Assembly: GCF_008639165.1 (NCBI RefSeq)
Contig: NZ_CP029197.1
Location: forward strand, 6,266,001-6,330,000
Source of the DNA: Streptomyces venezuelae ATCC 10712
GTDB lineage: Bacteria > Actinomycetota > Actinomycetes > Streptomycetales > Streptomycetaceae
Direction: 5' to 3'
Length of the DNA: 64,000 bases
The notes under the pieces were generated by a model. It worked only from the letters and a program-made list of their open reading frames with translations, was not told where the DNA came from and made no database searches. This document shows, piece by piece, positions 23,559 to 32,082 of the stretch; positions within the stretch are counted from its first letter, which is position 1; each line of letters starts with the position of its first letter. The position numbers were made by a program, and so were the translations under genes.

Positions 23559-25231
23559 CCGGGCCCGAGCAGCACAGGAACGCACGGCCGGACGAGCGGG
23601 CGCGCCAGGACGACAGGGACCGCGAGCGGCGGGAACGGCAGCGGTACGACGGCCAAGGCCGGGGCGGCCGGGACCGCGACGAGCGGGGCCCGGACCCGCG
23701 GGAACGGCAGCGGCGGCGGTACGAGGAGCAGAACGGCGGTGGCCGGCACGCCGGCGGCCGTGACGACGACGAGGACCTGGACATGGACCCGGACGAGGAA
23801 CTGGACCGCGAGCAGGGGCAGGCGCAGGGGCAGCGGGGCGGTCAGGCCCGGGGGCGCGGTCAGGCGCAGGAGCGGGCGCGCGCGGGGGCGCGGGACGTAC
23901 GGCGGGGCGGGGAGGACGGCGGCTCCGGGACCGGTGCGCGGCCGCGCGGGCCGCTGATCGCCGAGTACGCGCCCCCGTACCGGCGCCGCAGCGGCCGGGT
24001 CGCCGCCGTGCTCCTCTACCGCAACGGCGGGCACCGGGTGATCTGGCCGGACCGCACCGAGGACGTCAACAAGCCCATGTTCGGCTCCCCTTACACCGTG
24101 TTCGAGGTGCAACTGGGGCGCAACGTCACCGAGTTCAGGCTCCAACTCCCGGCCGCCGGCGACGGTGTCTTCTTCGAGGCCGTCGCCAAGGTCCAGTGGG
24201 TGGTCACCGATCCGCACCTCGTCGTCCGGGAACAGGTCGAGGACGTCGCCGAACTGCTGCACGACGAGCTCCTCGACGGGCTCCGCAGGCTCTCCCGAAG
24301 GTTCCGCATCACCGAGGCGCAGCGCGCCGACGAGGCCGTCCGCGAGGAACTGAGCGCCGGCCGCCTGAGCTTCGGCCGGGACATCGGGCTGCGCACCCGG
24401 GTCCTCGTCTTCATCGACCTCGACGACTCCGTCAAGGCCGAGGTCTCACGCCGGGACCGGGTCCGCGTCACGATGGAGGCCGATGAGCGCGTCGCCGAGG
24501 CCGAGCGGCGCAGGGACGCCGCCGACCGGGCCCTGGTCGCCGACCGCGCCCGCGAGATGGAGGCCCTCTTCCGGCGCGGCGACCTCGCCCAGATCGCCCA
24601 CCACATGGCGATGAACCCCGACAAGCAGTGGGAGATCCGCACCCAGCTCCAGCGGGAGCGGCGCGAGGGCCAGGCGGACTACCTGGCCGTCTTCAACCGG
24701 CTCCTGGACACGGGTGTCCTCGAACGGCACGACATCGGCGAGCAGATGTACCAGGTGCTCATGTACCTGCGGACCCAGACCGGCACCGTCCTCGGCGGCA
24801 TCACCGACCGGGTCCTCAACCCCTCGGGCGAACCCCCGCCCCGGCGCCTCGCCCTGGAGGACGGGCGGCCGGAGCCGGTCCGCCCGGACTGGGACGAGGA
24901 GCACGGGGACGCCCCGCCGGACTCCCGCGTCTACGAGCCGACCCGGGTCGAGTCCGGCTCCGAGCGGGAACGGGAGCGGGGCCGGGCCCGCGACGGCGAC
25001 GAGCGGGACGGGGACCGTGACCGGCGCCGGGCGCGTGACCGGGACCGGCACGACGACCCCTTCGACGACGGTCACGACCGGTACGAGGCGGACGACCCGT
25101 ACGGCCGGGTCGACGCGTACGAGCGGAACGACCGGTACGACCGGGACGACCCCTACGAGCGCGAGCGGCCCCGCAGGCCCGCCCGTCCGGCCCGGCCCAG
25201 CTCCGACTTCGACGACTGGGACGACGCATGA
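23555..25231 (+). CDS. SPFH/prohibitin-like domain protein with charged tails
   Basis: A 558-residue protein; ATG 23555 overlaps the upstream stop (ATGA). Residues 1-125 are extremely charged (Arg/Asp/Glu/Gln). Residues ~140-370 resemble a band-7/SPFH unit: GHRVIWPDRTEDVNKPMFG, VFFEAVAKVQWVVTDPHLVV and an amphipathic helix with RITEAQRADEAVREEL, followed by a coiled region of alternating acidic and basic residues (ERVAEAERRRDAADRAL). There is no clear membrane helix, unlike flotillin at 2371-3789. The C-terminal 140 residues are again charged, ending in RYD/DDPY repeats. Assignment to SPFH is by pattern only; it could oligomerise into a scaffold for the system. Confidence 0.55.
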   Translation: MTGPEQHRNARPDERARQDDRDRERRERQRYDGQGRGGRDRDERGPDPRERQRRRYEEQNGGGRHAGGRDDDEDLDMDPDEELDREQGQAQGQRGGQARGRGQAQERARAGARDVRRGGEDGGSGTGARPRGPLIAEYAPPYRRRSGRVAAVLLYRNGGHRVIWPDRTEDVNKPMFGSPYTVFEVQLGRNVTEFRLQLPAAGDGVFFEAVAKVQWVVTDPHLVVREQVEDVAELLHDELLDGLRRLSRRFRITEAQRADEAVREELSAGRLSFGRDIGLRTRVLVFIDLDDSVKAEVSRRDRVRVTMEADERVAEAERRRDAADRALVADRAREMEALFRRGDLAQIAHHMAMNPDKQWEIRTQLQRERREGQADYLAVFNRLLDTGVLERHDIGEQMYQVLMYLRTQTGTVLGGITDRVLNPSGEPPPRRLALEDGRPEPVRPDWDEEHGDAPPDSRVYEPTRVESGSERERERGRARDGDERDGDRDRRRARDRDRHDDPFDDGHDRYEADDPYGRVDAYERNDRYDRDDPYERERPRRPARPARPSSDFDDWDDA

Positions 25232-25881
25232 CGACACCGGGTCCGGCACCGGACCCCACACCGACACGCCCGCCGGGCTCCACTCCGACGCCTGCGCCGA
25301 CACCAGCACCGGACCCCACTCCGGTGCACACTCCCGCGCCCGTGCCGATCCCCGTGCCCGGTCCGGCGGCGGCCCCCGTGCCCGGTTCCGTGCCCGCCGC
25401 CGCCCCCGCGTCCCTTCCCCCCGAAGAGCTGCGGTTCATGGCCGAGAGTCTGCTCGGGAGCGTCCGGGAGGACATTGGGCGGGCCGACACCAAGGCCGCG
25501 ATCCTGCTGTCCGGCGCCCTCGCCTTCCTCGCGGTCGTGTTCTCCGGGGAGCACGGGCCCGCGCCCGACGGCCCCGCGCTCGCGCTGCTGCTGCTCGCGG
25601 GCGCGCTCTGGACGGCCGGGGTCCTGATGCTCGTCTCGGTCGTCCTGCCCCGGACCCGGATCGGCGCCGACCGCACGCTCCAGCGGGAGCTGCGGGCTGG
25701 ACCGTCCGCGCCCGCGCTGCGCCGGCGGCTCGCCGCGTCCGGCGGCGACGCCACCGGCTGGCTCCTCGAACAGGCCAGCGTGCACGGACTCGTGCTCGCG
25801 GCGAAGTACCGGTGGCTGCGCCTGGGCGTGTCCGCGCTCGCGCTCGGCGCCCTCCTGGCCCTCTTCAGCGAACTGTGGTGA
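25228..25881 (+). CDS. PycTM/DUF5706-like membrane effector candidate
   Basis: A 217-residue protein; ATG 25228 overlaps the upstream stop. Residues 1-65 are Pro/Thr/Ala repeats. Residues ~68-215 carry a signature I recognise from PycTM (formerly DUF5706): ESLLGSVREDIGRADTKAAILLSGALAF, quoted here only by its key elements (D-x-x-x-A-D-x-K-A-A-I-L-L-S), followed by a second hydrophobic pair (about 115-140) and a final helix (about 193-215). In Pycsar systems such proteins bind a cyclic pyrimidine nucleotide and disrupt the inner membrane. Here the cyclase-like gene is three genes upstream in the same operon. The effector role is inference from this architecture. Confidence 0.7.
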   Translation: MTTPGPAPDPTPTRPPGSTPTPAPTPAPDPTPVHTPAPVPIPVPGPAAAPVPGSVPAAAPASLPPEELRFMAESLLGSVREDIGRADTKAAILLSGALAFLAVVFSGEHGPAPDGPALALLLLAGALWTAGVLMLVSVVLPRTRIGADRTLQRELRAGPSAPALRRRLAASGGDATGWLLEQASVHGLVLAAKYRWLRLGVSALALGALLALFSELW

Positions 25882-28475
25882 GACAGAACATGCAGTGGAC
25901 CAACAAGGGGGGCGCCCTGCTCCTCGCCGGGGCGCTCCTCGTGCTCTCCGGCCCGTTCGCGGCGACCACCGCATCGGGCGCCCCCGGCGGCGCGGGCGCC
26001 CCGGCCCTTCCCCGTACCCCCGCCGCCCCCGCCGACCCCGGCGACCCCGGCGAGGGGCCCGACCCCGTCGACTTCGCCGTCGTGGTGGACCAGTCGGCGA
26101 GCCTCTCGGACAAGGACCTCGCCCGGGAGACCGAGGCCGCGGGGCTGCTCAGCCAGGGCGAGATCTCGGAGCGCTCCCGGGCCGCCGTCATCGGCTTCGG
26201 CAGCTCGGAGAAGCCCGGCCAGTCGCCGGTGCGCGAGGTCTGCCCGCTCACCGTCGCCGACGCGGCGGGCCGCGAGCGGCTCAGCGACTGCGTCCAGGAG
26301 CTGGGGCGGCGCGACGCGGCCCGGATGGGCCCGGGCACCGACTTCCCGGCGGCCATCCGCCAGGCCGTCAGCCGCCTCACGGCGGACGGCACGGCGGGTG
26401 GCACCGGCGCGGCCGGGAAGCCCGCCCCGAAGGTCGTGTTCCTGCTCACCGACGGCAAGCTCGACGTCAAGGACAGCCCCGAGTACGGCACCGACCCGGA
26501 GAGCCGCCAGTCCAACGGCGAGAAGCGGCTCACCGAGGAACTCGCCCGCGCCCGGGCGGCCGGCGTGCAGATCTGGCCGCTCGGCTTCGGCAGCGAGATC
26601 GACCGCGCCGCCCTCACCGCCATGGCGGAGGGCGGCTACCGGGGTGCCTGCTCCGAGATCCCCGGCTCCGTCCCGCACATGCGGGTGGTCGGCACCTCCG
26701 CCGAGATCGACAAGGCGCTCCAGGAGACCTTCGCCGCCGCCCGCTGCGCCCGGATCGAGCACGGGACCGTCGGCAAGCCGCCCGCCGACCTGACCGTCAC
26801 CATCCCGCCCATCGCCACCGACGGCTCCCTCACGGTCGCCAAGCACGACCCCAAGGTGCAGGTCACCTACTTCGACCCGGCGGGCCGCAAGGTGCCCGTC
26901 CGGGGCGAGTTCGACGGTTCGAGCTTCGAGGTGAGCGGACAGAACGGCCCGGTCGAGGCGCTGCGCGTGAAGAACCCGCTGCCCGGCGCGTGGCGGGTGC
27001 ACATCGAGGCCCCCGAGGGCCACCGGGACCGCGAGGTGGCGGTACGGGCCATCTGGCAGGGCCGGCTCCGCTCCACCGTCGTCCTCGACCCGGCGTCCCC
27101 GCGCGCGGGGGAGCAGGTCAAGGTCGAGGTGCGGATGCAGACCCGGCGCGGGGTCGTCATCACCGATCCGCACCAGCTGGCCGGGCTCACGGTCGCGGCC
27201 GACCTGAGCGGCGAGGGTTTCTCCCCGGTCAGCTTCCGGCTCGCCGACGACGGCAAGGCCCCCGACGCGCGGGCCGGAGACGTCCGGTTCACCGGCACCC
27301 TCACCGTCCCCGCGGGGGCGACCGGCGCCCTGGAGATCGTCACCCGGATGGAGGCTCCCGGGATCACCTCCGACCGGCGGCCGCTGCGCACCCGCAAGGC
27401 CGAGGAGGCCCCGCTGGTGACCGCCGCCCTGTCGATCGAGAGCGCCGCCGTGCACCCCGGGGGCACCGTCCACGGCACCCTCGACGTCACCAACAACGAC
27501 GCGGCGCCGCGCACCCTGCGGCTCGCCCTCGGGGACCAGACCCCCGGTGCCGAGCTCGCCGTCACCCCGGCGACCGTCACGGCCCCGCCGAACGGCAGCA
27601 CCCGCGTCCCCTTCACCGTCACCCTCGGCAAGGGCACGCCGTACGGCGAACTCGGCGGCCAGGTCACCGTGGTGGATCCGAGTGACGGCGGGCGGGTGCT
27701 GCGCGGCGCCTTCCTGAACGTACGGGTGGAGGCGCCGCCGACCTGGTGGGAGCGCTGGTGGAAGGCCGTCGTCGGTGGCGCCGTCGTCGTCCTCCTCGCC
27801 GGCGCCTTCGTCGGCGTCCGGCTGGCTGCCCGGCGCCGCCGCCGGGACCTCACCGGCGTCACCCTCGAACTGTGCCAGGACGGCCGGGCGCTGGACTCGC
27901 TGACCGTCCGCCGGGGGCAGAGCCCCGGCGGCGCCTTCGCGTTCGTCGTCGACGAGCCCTACGGGGCGCCGCCCACCCTCCGCCGGGTTCCGGGCGGCGG
28001 CTCGTCCGCCGCCCACGTGCTGCGCCGCACCGGCGCGGGTGAGCTGCTGCTGCGGCCTCGGGGCGGCGCGCAGGTCCCCGTGCGCACCGGCGAGCCCGCC
28101 GGGCTCGGTGACCACGAACTCGTCGTACGGGGCGGCCGGCCGGCCCCGGTCCGTGGCCGCGCCACCAGCCCCTGGGACCGCAGGCCCCGCAGGACCCGTC
28201 GCACCGGCGGCCCGGGCGGGAGGGGCGGCGGCGGAGGCGGTACGCGCCCGGAGCCGGGTTCCGGCCTCGGCCCGGACGCCGGGTACGGGGCGGACGCGGG
28301 ATACGGCTCCGACGCGGGCTTCCGTTCCGACGCGGGATTCGGCCACGACGCCGGGTTCGGGTCCGGCTCGGGGGCGGGCTCCGGATTCGGTTCCGCGAGC
28401 GGGTCCGGCGGAGCCTCCGCAGCCGGCGGCCAGGACGCCGCCCCCGGCGCGACCGACTACGACGGCAACTTCTGA
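25878..28475 (+). CDS. Secreted/membrane-anchored vWA domain protein
   Basis: An 865-residue protein. GTG 25878 is preferred because it overlaps the upstream TGA as elsewhere in the operon; ATG 25890 is an in-frame alternative. Residues 8-36 are a signal peptide with an ASGA cleavage region. A vWA domain follows with an intact MIDAS: D71-x-S-x-S, a Thr in GPGTDFPAA and Asp in FLLTDGKLD. Beta-sandwich regions (about 300-610) contain two Ig-like segments. A membrane helix lies at about 627-650 followed by Arg-rich stop-transfer, placing the vWA outside and the ~215-residue tail inside. The tail ends in Gly-Tyr/Phe-Asp-Ala repeats. Likely a surface or trans-membrane scaffold of the system. Confidence 0.75.
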   Translation: MRQNMQWTNKGGALLLAGALLVLSGPFAATTASGAPGGAGAPALPRTPAAPADPGDPGEGPDPVDFAVVVDQSASLSDKDLARETEAAGLLSQGEISERSRAAVIGFGSSEKPGQSPVREVCPLTVADAAGRERLSDCVQELGRRDAARMGPGTDFPAAIRQAVSRLTADGTAGGTGAAGKPAPKVVFLLTDGKLDVKDSPEYGTDPESRQSNGEKRLTEELARARAAGVQIWPLGFGSEIDRAALTAMAEGGYRGACSEIPGSVPHMRVVGTSAEIDKALQETFAAARCARIEHGTVGKPPADLTVTIPPIATDGSLTVAKHDPKVQVTYFDPAGRKVPVRGEFDGSSFEVSGQNGPVEALRVKNPLPGAWRVHIEAPEGHRDREVAVRAIWQGRLRSTVVLDPASPRAGEQVKVEVRMQTRRGVVITDPHQLAGLTVAADLSGEGFSPVSFRLADDGKAPDARAGDVRFTGTLTVPAGATGALEIVTRMEAPGITSDRRPLRTRKAEEAPLVTAALSIESAAVHPGGTVHGTLDVTNNDAAPRTLRLALGDQTPGAELAVTPATVTAPPNGSTRVPFTVTLGKGTPYGELGGQVTVVDPSDGGRVLRGAFLNVRVEAPPTWWERWWKAVVGGAVVVLLAGAFVGVRLAARRRRRDLTGVTLELCQDGRALDSLTVRRGQSPGGAFAFVVDEPYGAPPTLRRVPGGGSSAAHVLRRTGAGELLLRPRGGAQVPVRTGEPAGLGDHELVVRGGRPAPVRGRATSPWDRRPRRTRRTGGPGGRGGGGGGTRPEPGSGLGPDAGYGADAGYGSDAGFRSDAGFGHDAGFGSGSGAGSGFGSASGSGGASAAGGQDAAPGATDYDGNF

Positions 28476-28497
28476 ACGGGCCATCGAGGAGAACGAC

Positions 28498-31400
28498 ATG
28501 AAGATCTACCAGCCCATGCTCTTCGTCGGCCTCGGCGGCACCGGCGGACGCATCGGCAGCGAACTCGAGCGCAGCCTGCGCCGGGAGCTGTGCGGCCCCG
28601 ACGGCACCGACCTGGTCGACGGCGGCCGCCGGCTGCCGTTCCAGCTGCCCGACTGCCTCCAGTTCGTCTACGCCGACTTCAGCGAGGGCGAGCTGATCAA
28701 CCAACCGCAGTTCAAGGCCAAGGGCGCCGAGGGAGCCGCCTTCGCACGGACCTCCCGGATGGTCCGCGACCTGCTGCCGACGGACTTCGACTCCTCGCCC
28801 GAGGTGACCCGGATGCTGCGCGTCTCCGTCCCCGAGGAGACCCGGCTGTGGCTGCCGCCCCAGGCCCGCCAGCCCCGCGTCGCCCCGCTCAACAACGGCG
28901 CGGGACAACTGCCGACCGTCGGCCGGGCCGCGCTCTTCGCCACCCTCCGCTCCGGGCTCGAACCCGTCCTGCGCCAGCTCCGGGAGGCCATCGGCTCCAT
29001 CGGCCAGGCGGCGGGCGACCTCCGGCGGGTGGGCGGCGGACGCATCCGGGGCTGCGACGTGTTCGTCGCGTTCTCCGTCGCGGGCGGCACCGGCGCCGGA
29101 ATCTTCTACGACTTCATCCACCTCATCGGGCACGAGTTCCGCAACGCCCGGGTGCCCGGAGTGAAGATCTACCCGCTCGTCGTCATGCCCTCCGCCTTCC
29201 CCCTGGAGGCCGGCGGCGGACGCGAGGCCGAACTCAACGCCGCCCGGGCCCTCGTGGACCTCTCGCGGCTGGTCGACGACCAGAACGTGCCCGACGCGCT
29301 CGACCAGGTCGGCGACGTCGAGGACCGTGGCCGGCTCAGCGTCACCTACCCCGTGGACGGCGAGGTGGCGCTGCGGCCCGCCACCATGCAGACCGCCTTC
29401 CTCTTCTCCAAGCCCTCCGTCATCGGCAGCGAGGACCTGCGCCGCTCCATCGCCGCCATGGTGATGTCGCTGATCGGCACCGACCTCGGGGACGACACCG
29501 GCTCGGCGACCCGGGCCGACGAGGACTACCAGTCCTTCGCCGCCAGCTTCATCAACAAGAGCGTGGAGCGCTCCACTCCGGCCCGCAGCGGGATCGGCTA
29601 CCGGGGCATGTCCACCAGCCTCGCCGCCTCCCTCACCGTGCCCGTCGACGACCTCGCCGAGATCGTCGCCGCCCGCCTCCTCGCCCAGGCGGTGCGCGGG
29701 ATGACCGAGCGCGCCCGGCGCCCCGACCGGGAGGGGCAGGCGCACGTCCGGGACCTGTTCACCCGCTCCGGTGTCGGCCGCCTCTGGAGCCGCGACGCAC
29801 CCGACGTCCCCGCGCCCGAGCAACTCCCGCGCGGAAAGGGGAAGATCACCCAGGAGCTGCGCAACCGGCTCGGCGACATGGAGGAGGCGCTGCGCCGCCT
29901 CGACGCGAGCCTCGCCCGCGAGATCCCGCGTCTCACCGAGGACTTCAGGCCCAGCGCCGGAGTCCGCGAACTCCTCGGCTCCATGGACCCGTTCCAGGTG
30001 GAGGTCATCCTGGCCGGACTGCCCGGCCACCCCGACCGGGTGGCCAGGGAAGGGTTCACCGGCATGCTCGACAACCGGCGCAACGAACCCGAACGCCCCC
30101 CGAACGTCCAGACCTCCGCGCCCCCCATCCCCCCGATCAAGGGCAGCGTCGGCGGAGTCGTACCGGCCCGGTGGAGCGACCCCGACGTCCAGGACGCCCT
30201 CGCCGCCCAGCTCGCCTGGTACCAGTGGCGGGCCCGGACGCTCTGGCACCGCGGCTGGCAGGCCGGGGAGGCCCAGTGGCGGCCCTCCCTGAACCGCATC
30301 TCCGTGGAGGTCGCCGAGTTCGCCAAGGCGCTCCGCGCCCATGAGCACGACGAGGCGAAGGCCTTCGCCGAGCGCCGCCGCGACCTCTACCGCGACGACC
30401 GCGCGGGCATCGCCTACCTGCTGCCCCCGCAGAACACCCTGCGCGCCTTCTACGACGACGTCGTCGACCGGCTCGCGCAGAGCCTGGGCCTGCCCGAGTC
30501 CGCCGACGCGGCGACCCTCCTCGGCCGGCTCGTCGGCCCCGACGACTGGCGGCGCGCCCTGGACGCGGTCCGCCGCTCCTCCGGGGCGGCCGTGAAGGAG
30601 ATCAAGCAGGTCGTCGAGCGGCGGGTCAAGCGGCTGTTCGGAGAGGCCAACGAGGACGCCTTCGCCCGCCCGCTGCTGCCCTCCATGGAGCTGCTGCTGC
30701 GGGCCGCCTCGGGCGACGAGACCGCCGAGGCGAAGGTCGACCCGCGCTGGCTCGACCAGTTCCGCTCCCGGCTCGCCGGACTGATCCCGGTCGGCTTCGT
30801 GCCCGACGGCAGCGGCCCGCTCAAGATCCTCATCGTGCACCCGGCGAGCGAGTCCGACGGCCGGGCCCGCGACTACCTGGAACAGGCCCTCAACCTGCCC
30901 GGCCGGGTGACCCCGGAGAGCCGGGCGGGCGATACCGACTCCATCACCGTCGTCTTCTTCCGCAGCGGGATGAACCTCACCGACATCTCCGAGGTCCGCA
31001 GCGTCCTCAGCCTCTGGTCCGAGGCCCGCGACTCGGCCGGCGAGGACGACTTCCTGCACTGGCGCCAGCGGCTCGGCTACCAGGACGACTGGCTGGTCTC
31101 CACCGAGCACGACCGGCAGCGCATCCTGCACCGGCTGCTCTGCGCCATGTGGAACGGGCACATCGACGCCGAGGGCCCGGCGGGCTCCCCGCACCGGGTC
31201 CGCATCCGGCTCCAGGACGGCGAGTCCGCGACCATGTCGCTGCGCCTGGAGGACTTCGACGGTTCGCTGTCCAGCTGGGCGGGGCTGCTGCGCGCGTACG
31301 AGCGCTGGGCGCTGCTCGACGAGGGGCAGATCATCGAGCAGTTCTGCGAGCGGCTGATGCAGGCCCTGCCGAAGGGCCTCGCGCAGGTGCCGGTGGCGCC

Positions 31401-32082
31401 CGCGCCGCTCTTCACCCACTTCGTGGAGAACGTGGCCCCGCGCCAGCTCGTACTGATCGACGAACTCATGGCCGACTACGGTGAGTTCGGCGACTCCGAC
31501 GGTGAATGGCTGGCCCCGCTGCGGCACTTCTGGGAGGTCACCTTCCCCGGCGCCCTCGACATGCGCTTCCCCCGGTCGGCCCGCCCGACCCGGTCCAGCC
31601 TCCGGACCCTGTACGAACGCCACGCCCCGCACCGCGGCGGCCGGCCGCCGGCCGACCGGCCCGTCCCCGCCCCCCGGGTCCACGGGAACGGCTCGGGACC
31701 CGACCCCCGTACCGCGTACGGCAGGGGCGACGCCGAGCCCGGCGGGAGCCGCGCGTACGGGCCCGAGCCAGGTGGCGGCCGGGAGCGCCCCGCCCCCAGG
31801 GTCGGCCCCCGCCACGAGCGGGTGCCCGAGGCGGCACCGCCGCCGCGGTCCTCCCCGTACGAGGGCGACTGGGAGCTGGACCCGGAGCCGGACTTCGGAC
31901 CCGACGAGGACGCCGACTTCGACGCCGCCTTCGGGCCTGAGTACGGCCCCGACGCCGACGACGGCTTCGGACCCGGGTACGGCACGGGCGGTGACGCCGG
32001 GCGCGGGTACGGCCCGGACGCCGACGACGGTTTCGGGACCGGTCGCGGGTACCGTCGCGGCCGGGCCGGGGAGGCGGAGTGA
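28498..32082 (+). CDS. Large tubulin-like (FtsZ/tubulin superfamily) GTPase protein
   Basis: A 1194-residue protein. ATG 28498 has GAGGAG 7-12 nt upstream; a 22-nt gap separates it from the vWA gene, one of the few non-overlaps. Residues 8-20 contain FVGLGGTGGRIGSEL, the first nucleotide loop. Around residues 193-203 is the tubulin signature-like AGGTGAGIFYDF. FtsZ has a GGGTGTG loop here. The N-terminal ~450 residues fit the Tubulin_2-type domain; the middle ~600 residues are helical with no motif I can name; residues ~1020-1194 are disordered, ending in acidic YGPDADDGFG repeats. It may polymerise and bring the operon products together. The function is unproven. Confidence 0.75.
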   Translation: MKIYQPMLFVGLGGTGGRIGSELERSLRRELCGPDGTDLVDGGRRLPFQLPDCLQFVYADFSEGELINQPQFKAKGAEGAAFARTSRMVRDLLPTDFDSSPEVTRMLRVSVPEETRLWLPPQARQPRVAPLNNGAGQLPTVGRAALFATLRSGLEPVLRQLREAIGSIGQAAGDLRRVGGGRIRGCDVFVAFSVAGGTGAGIFYDFIHLIGHEFRNARVPGVKIYPLVVMPSAFPLEAGGGREAELNAARALVDLSRLVDDQNVPDALDQVGDVEDRGRLSVTYPVDGEVALRPATMQTAFLFSKPSVIGSEDLRRSIAAMVMSLIGTDLGDDTGSATRADEDYQSFAASFINKSVERSTPARSGIGYRGMSTSLAASLTVPVDDLAEIVAARLLAQAVRGMTERARRPDREGQAHVRDLFTRSGVGRLWSRDAPDVPAPEQLPRGKGKITQELRNRLGDMEEALRRLDASLAREIPRLTEDFRPSAGVRELLGSMDPFQVEVILAGLPGHPDRVAREGFTGMLDNRRNEPERPPNVQTSAPPIPPIKGSVGGVVPARWSDPDVQDALAAQLAWYQWRARTLWHRGWQAGEAQWRPSLNRISVEVAEFAKALRAHEHDEAKAFAERRRDLYRDDRAGIAYLLPPQNTLRAFYDDVVDRLAQSLGLPESADAATLLGRLVGPDDWRRALDAVRRSSGAAVKEIKQVVERRVKRLFGEANEDAFARPLLPSMELLLRAASGDETAEAKVDPRWLDQFRSRLAGLIPVGFVPDGSGPLKILIVHPASESDGRARDYLEQALNLPGRVTPESRAGDTDSITVVFFRSGMNLTDISEVRSVLSLWSEARDSAGEDDFLHWRQRLGYQDDWLVSTEHDRQRILHRLLCAMWNGHIDAEGPAGSPHRVRIRLQDGESATMSLRLEDFDGSLSSWAGLLRAYERWALLDEGQIIEQFCERLMQALPKGLAQVPVAPAPLFTHFVENVAPRQLVLIDELMADYGEFGDSDGEWLAPLRHFWEVTFPGALDMRFPRSARPTRSSLRTLYERHAPHRGGRPPADRPVPAPRVHGNGSGPDPRTAYGRGDAEPGGSRAYGPEPGGGRERPAPRVGPRHERVPEAAPPPRSSPYEGDWELDPEPDFGPDEDADFDAAFGPEYGPDADDGFGPGYGTGGDAGRGYGPDADDGFGTGRGYRRGRAGEAE

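Noticed and set aside
20682..23585. Long minus-strand frame opposite the cyclase and P-loop genes
   Set aside because: Shadow of the coupled plus-strand genes; Val/Pro/Ala/Gly-rich with no motifs.
27859..31815. 1318-codon minus-strand frame opposite the tubulin-like gene
   Set aside because: Antisense frame produced by third-position GC bias; no family features, whereas the plus strand has clear tubulin-like motifs.
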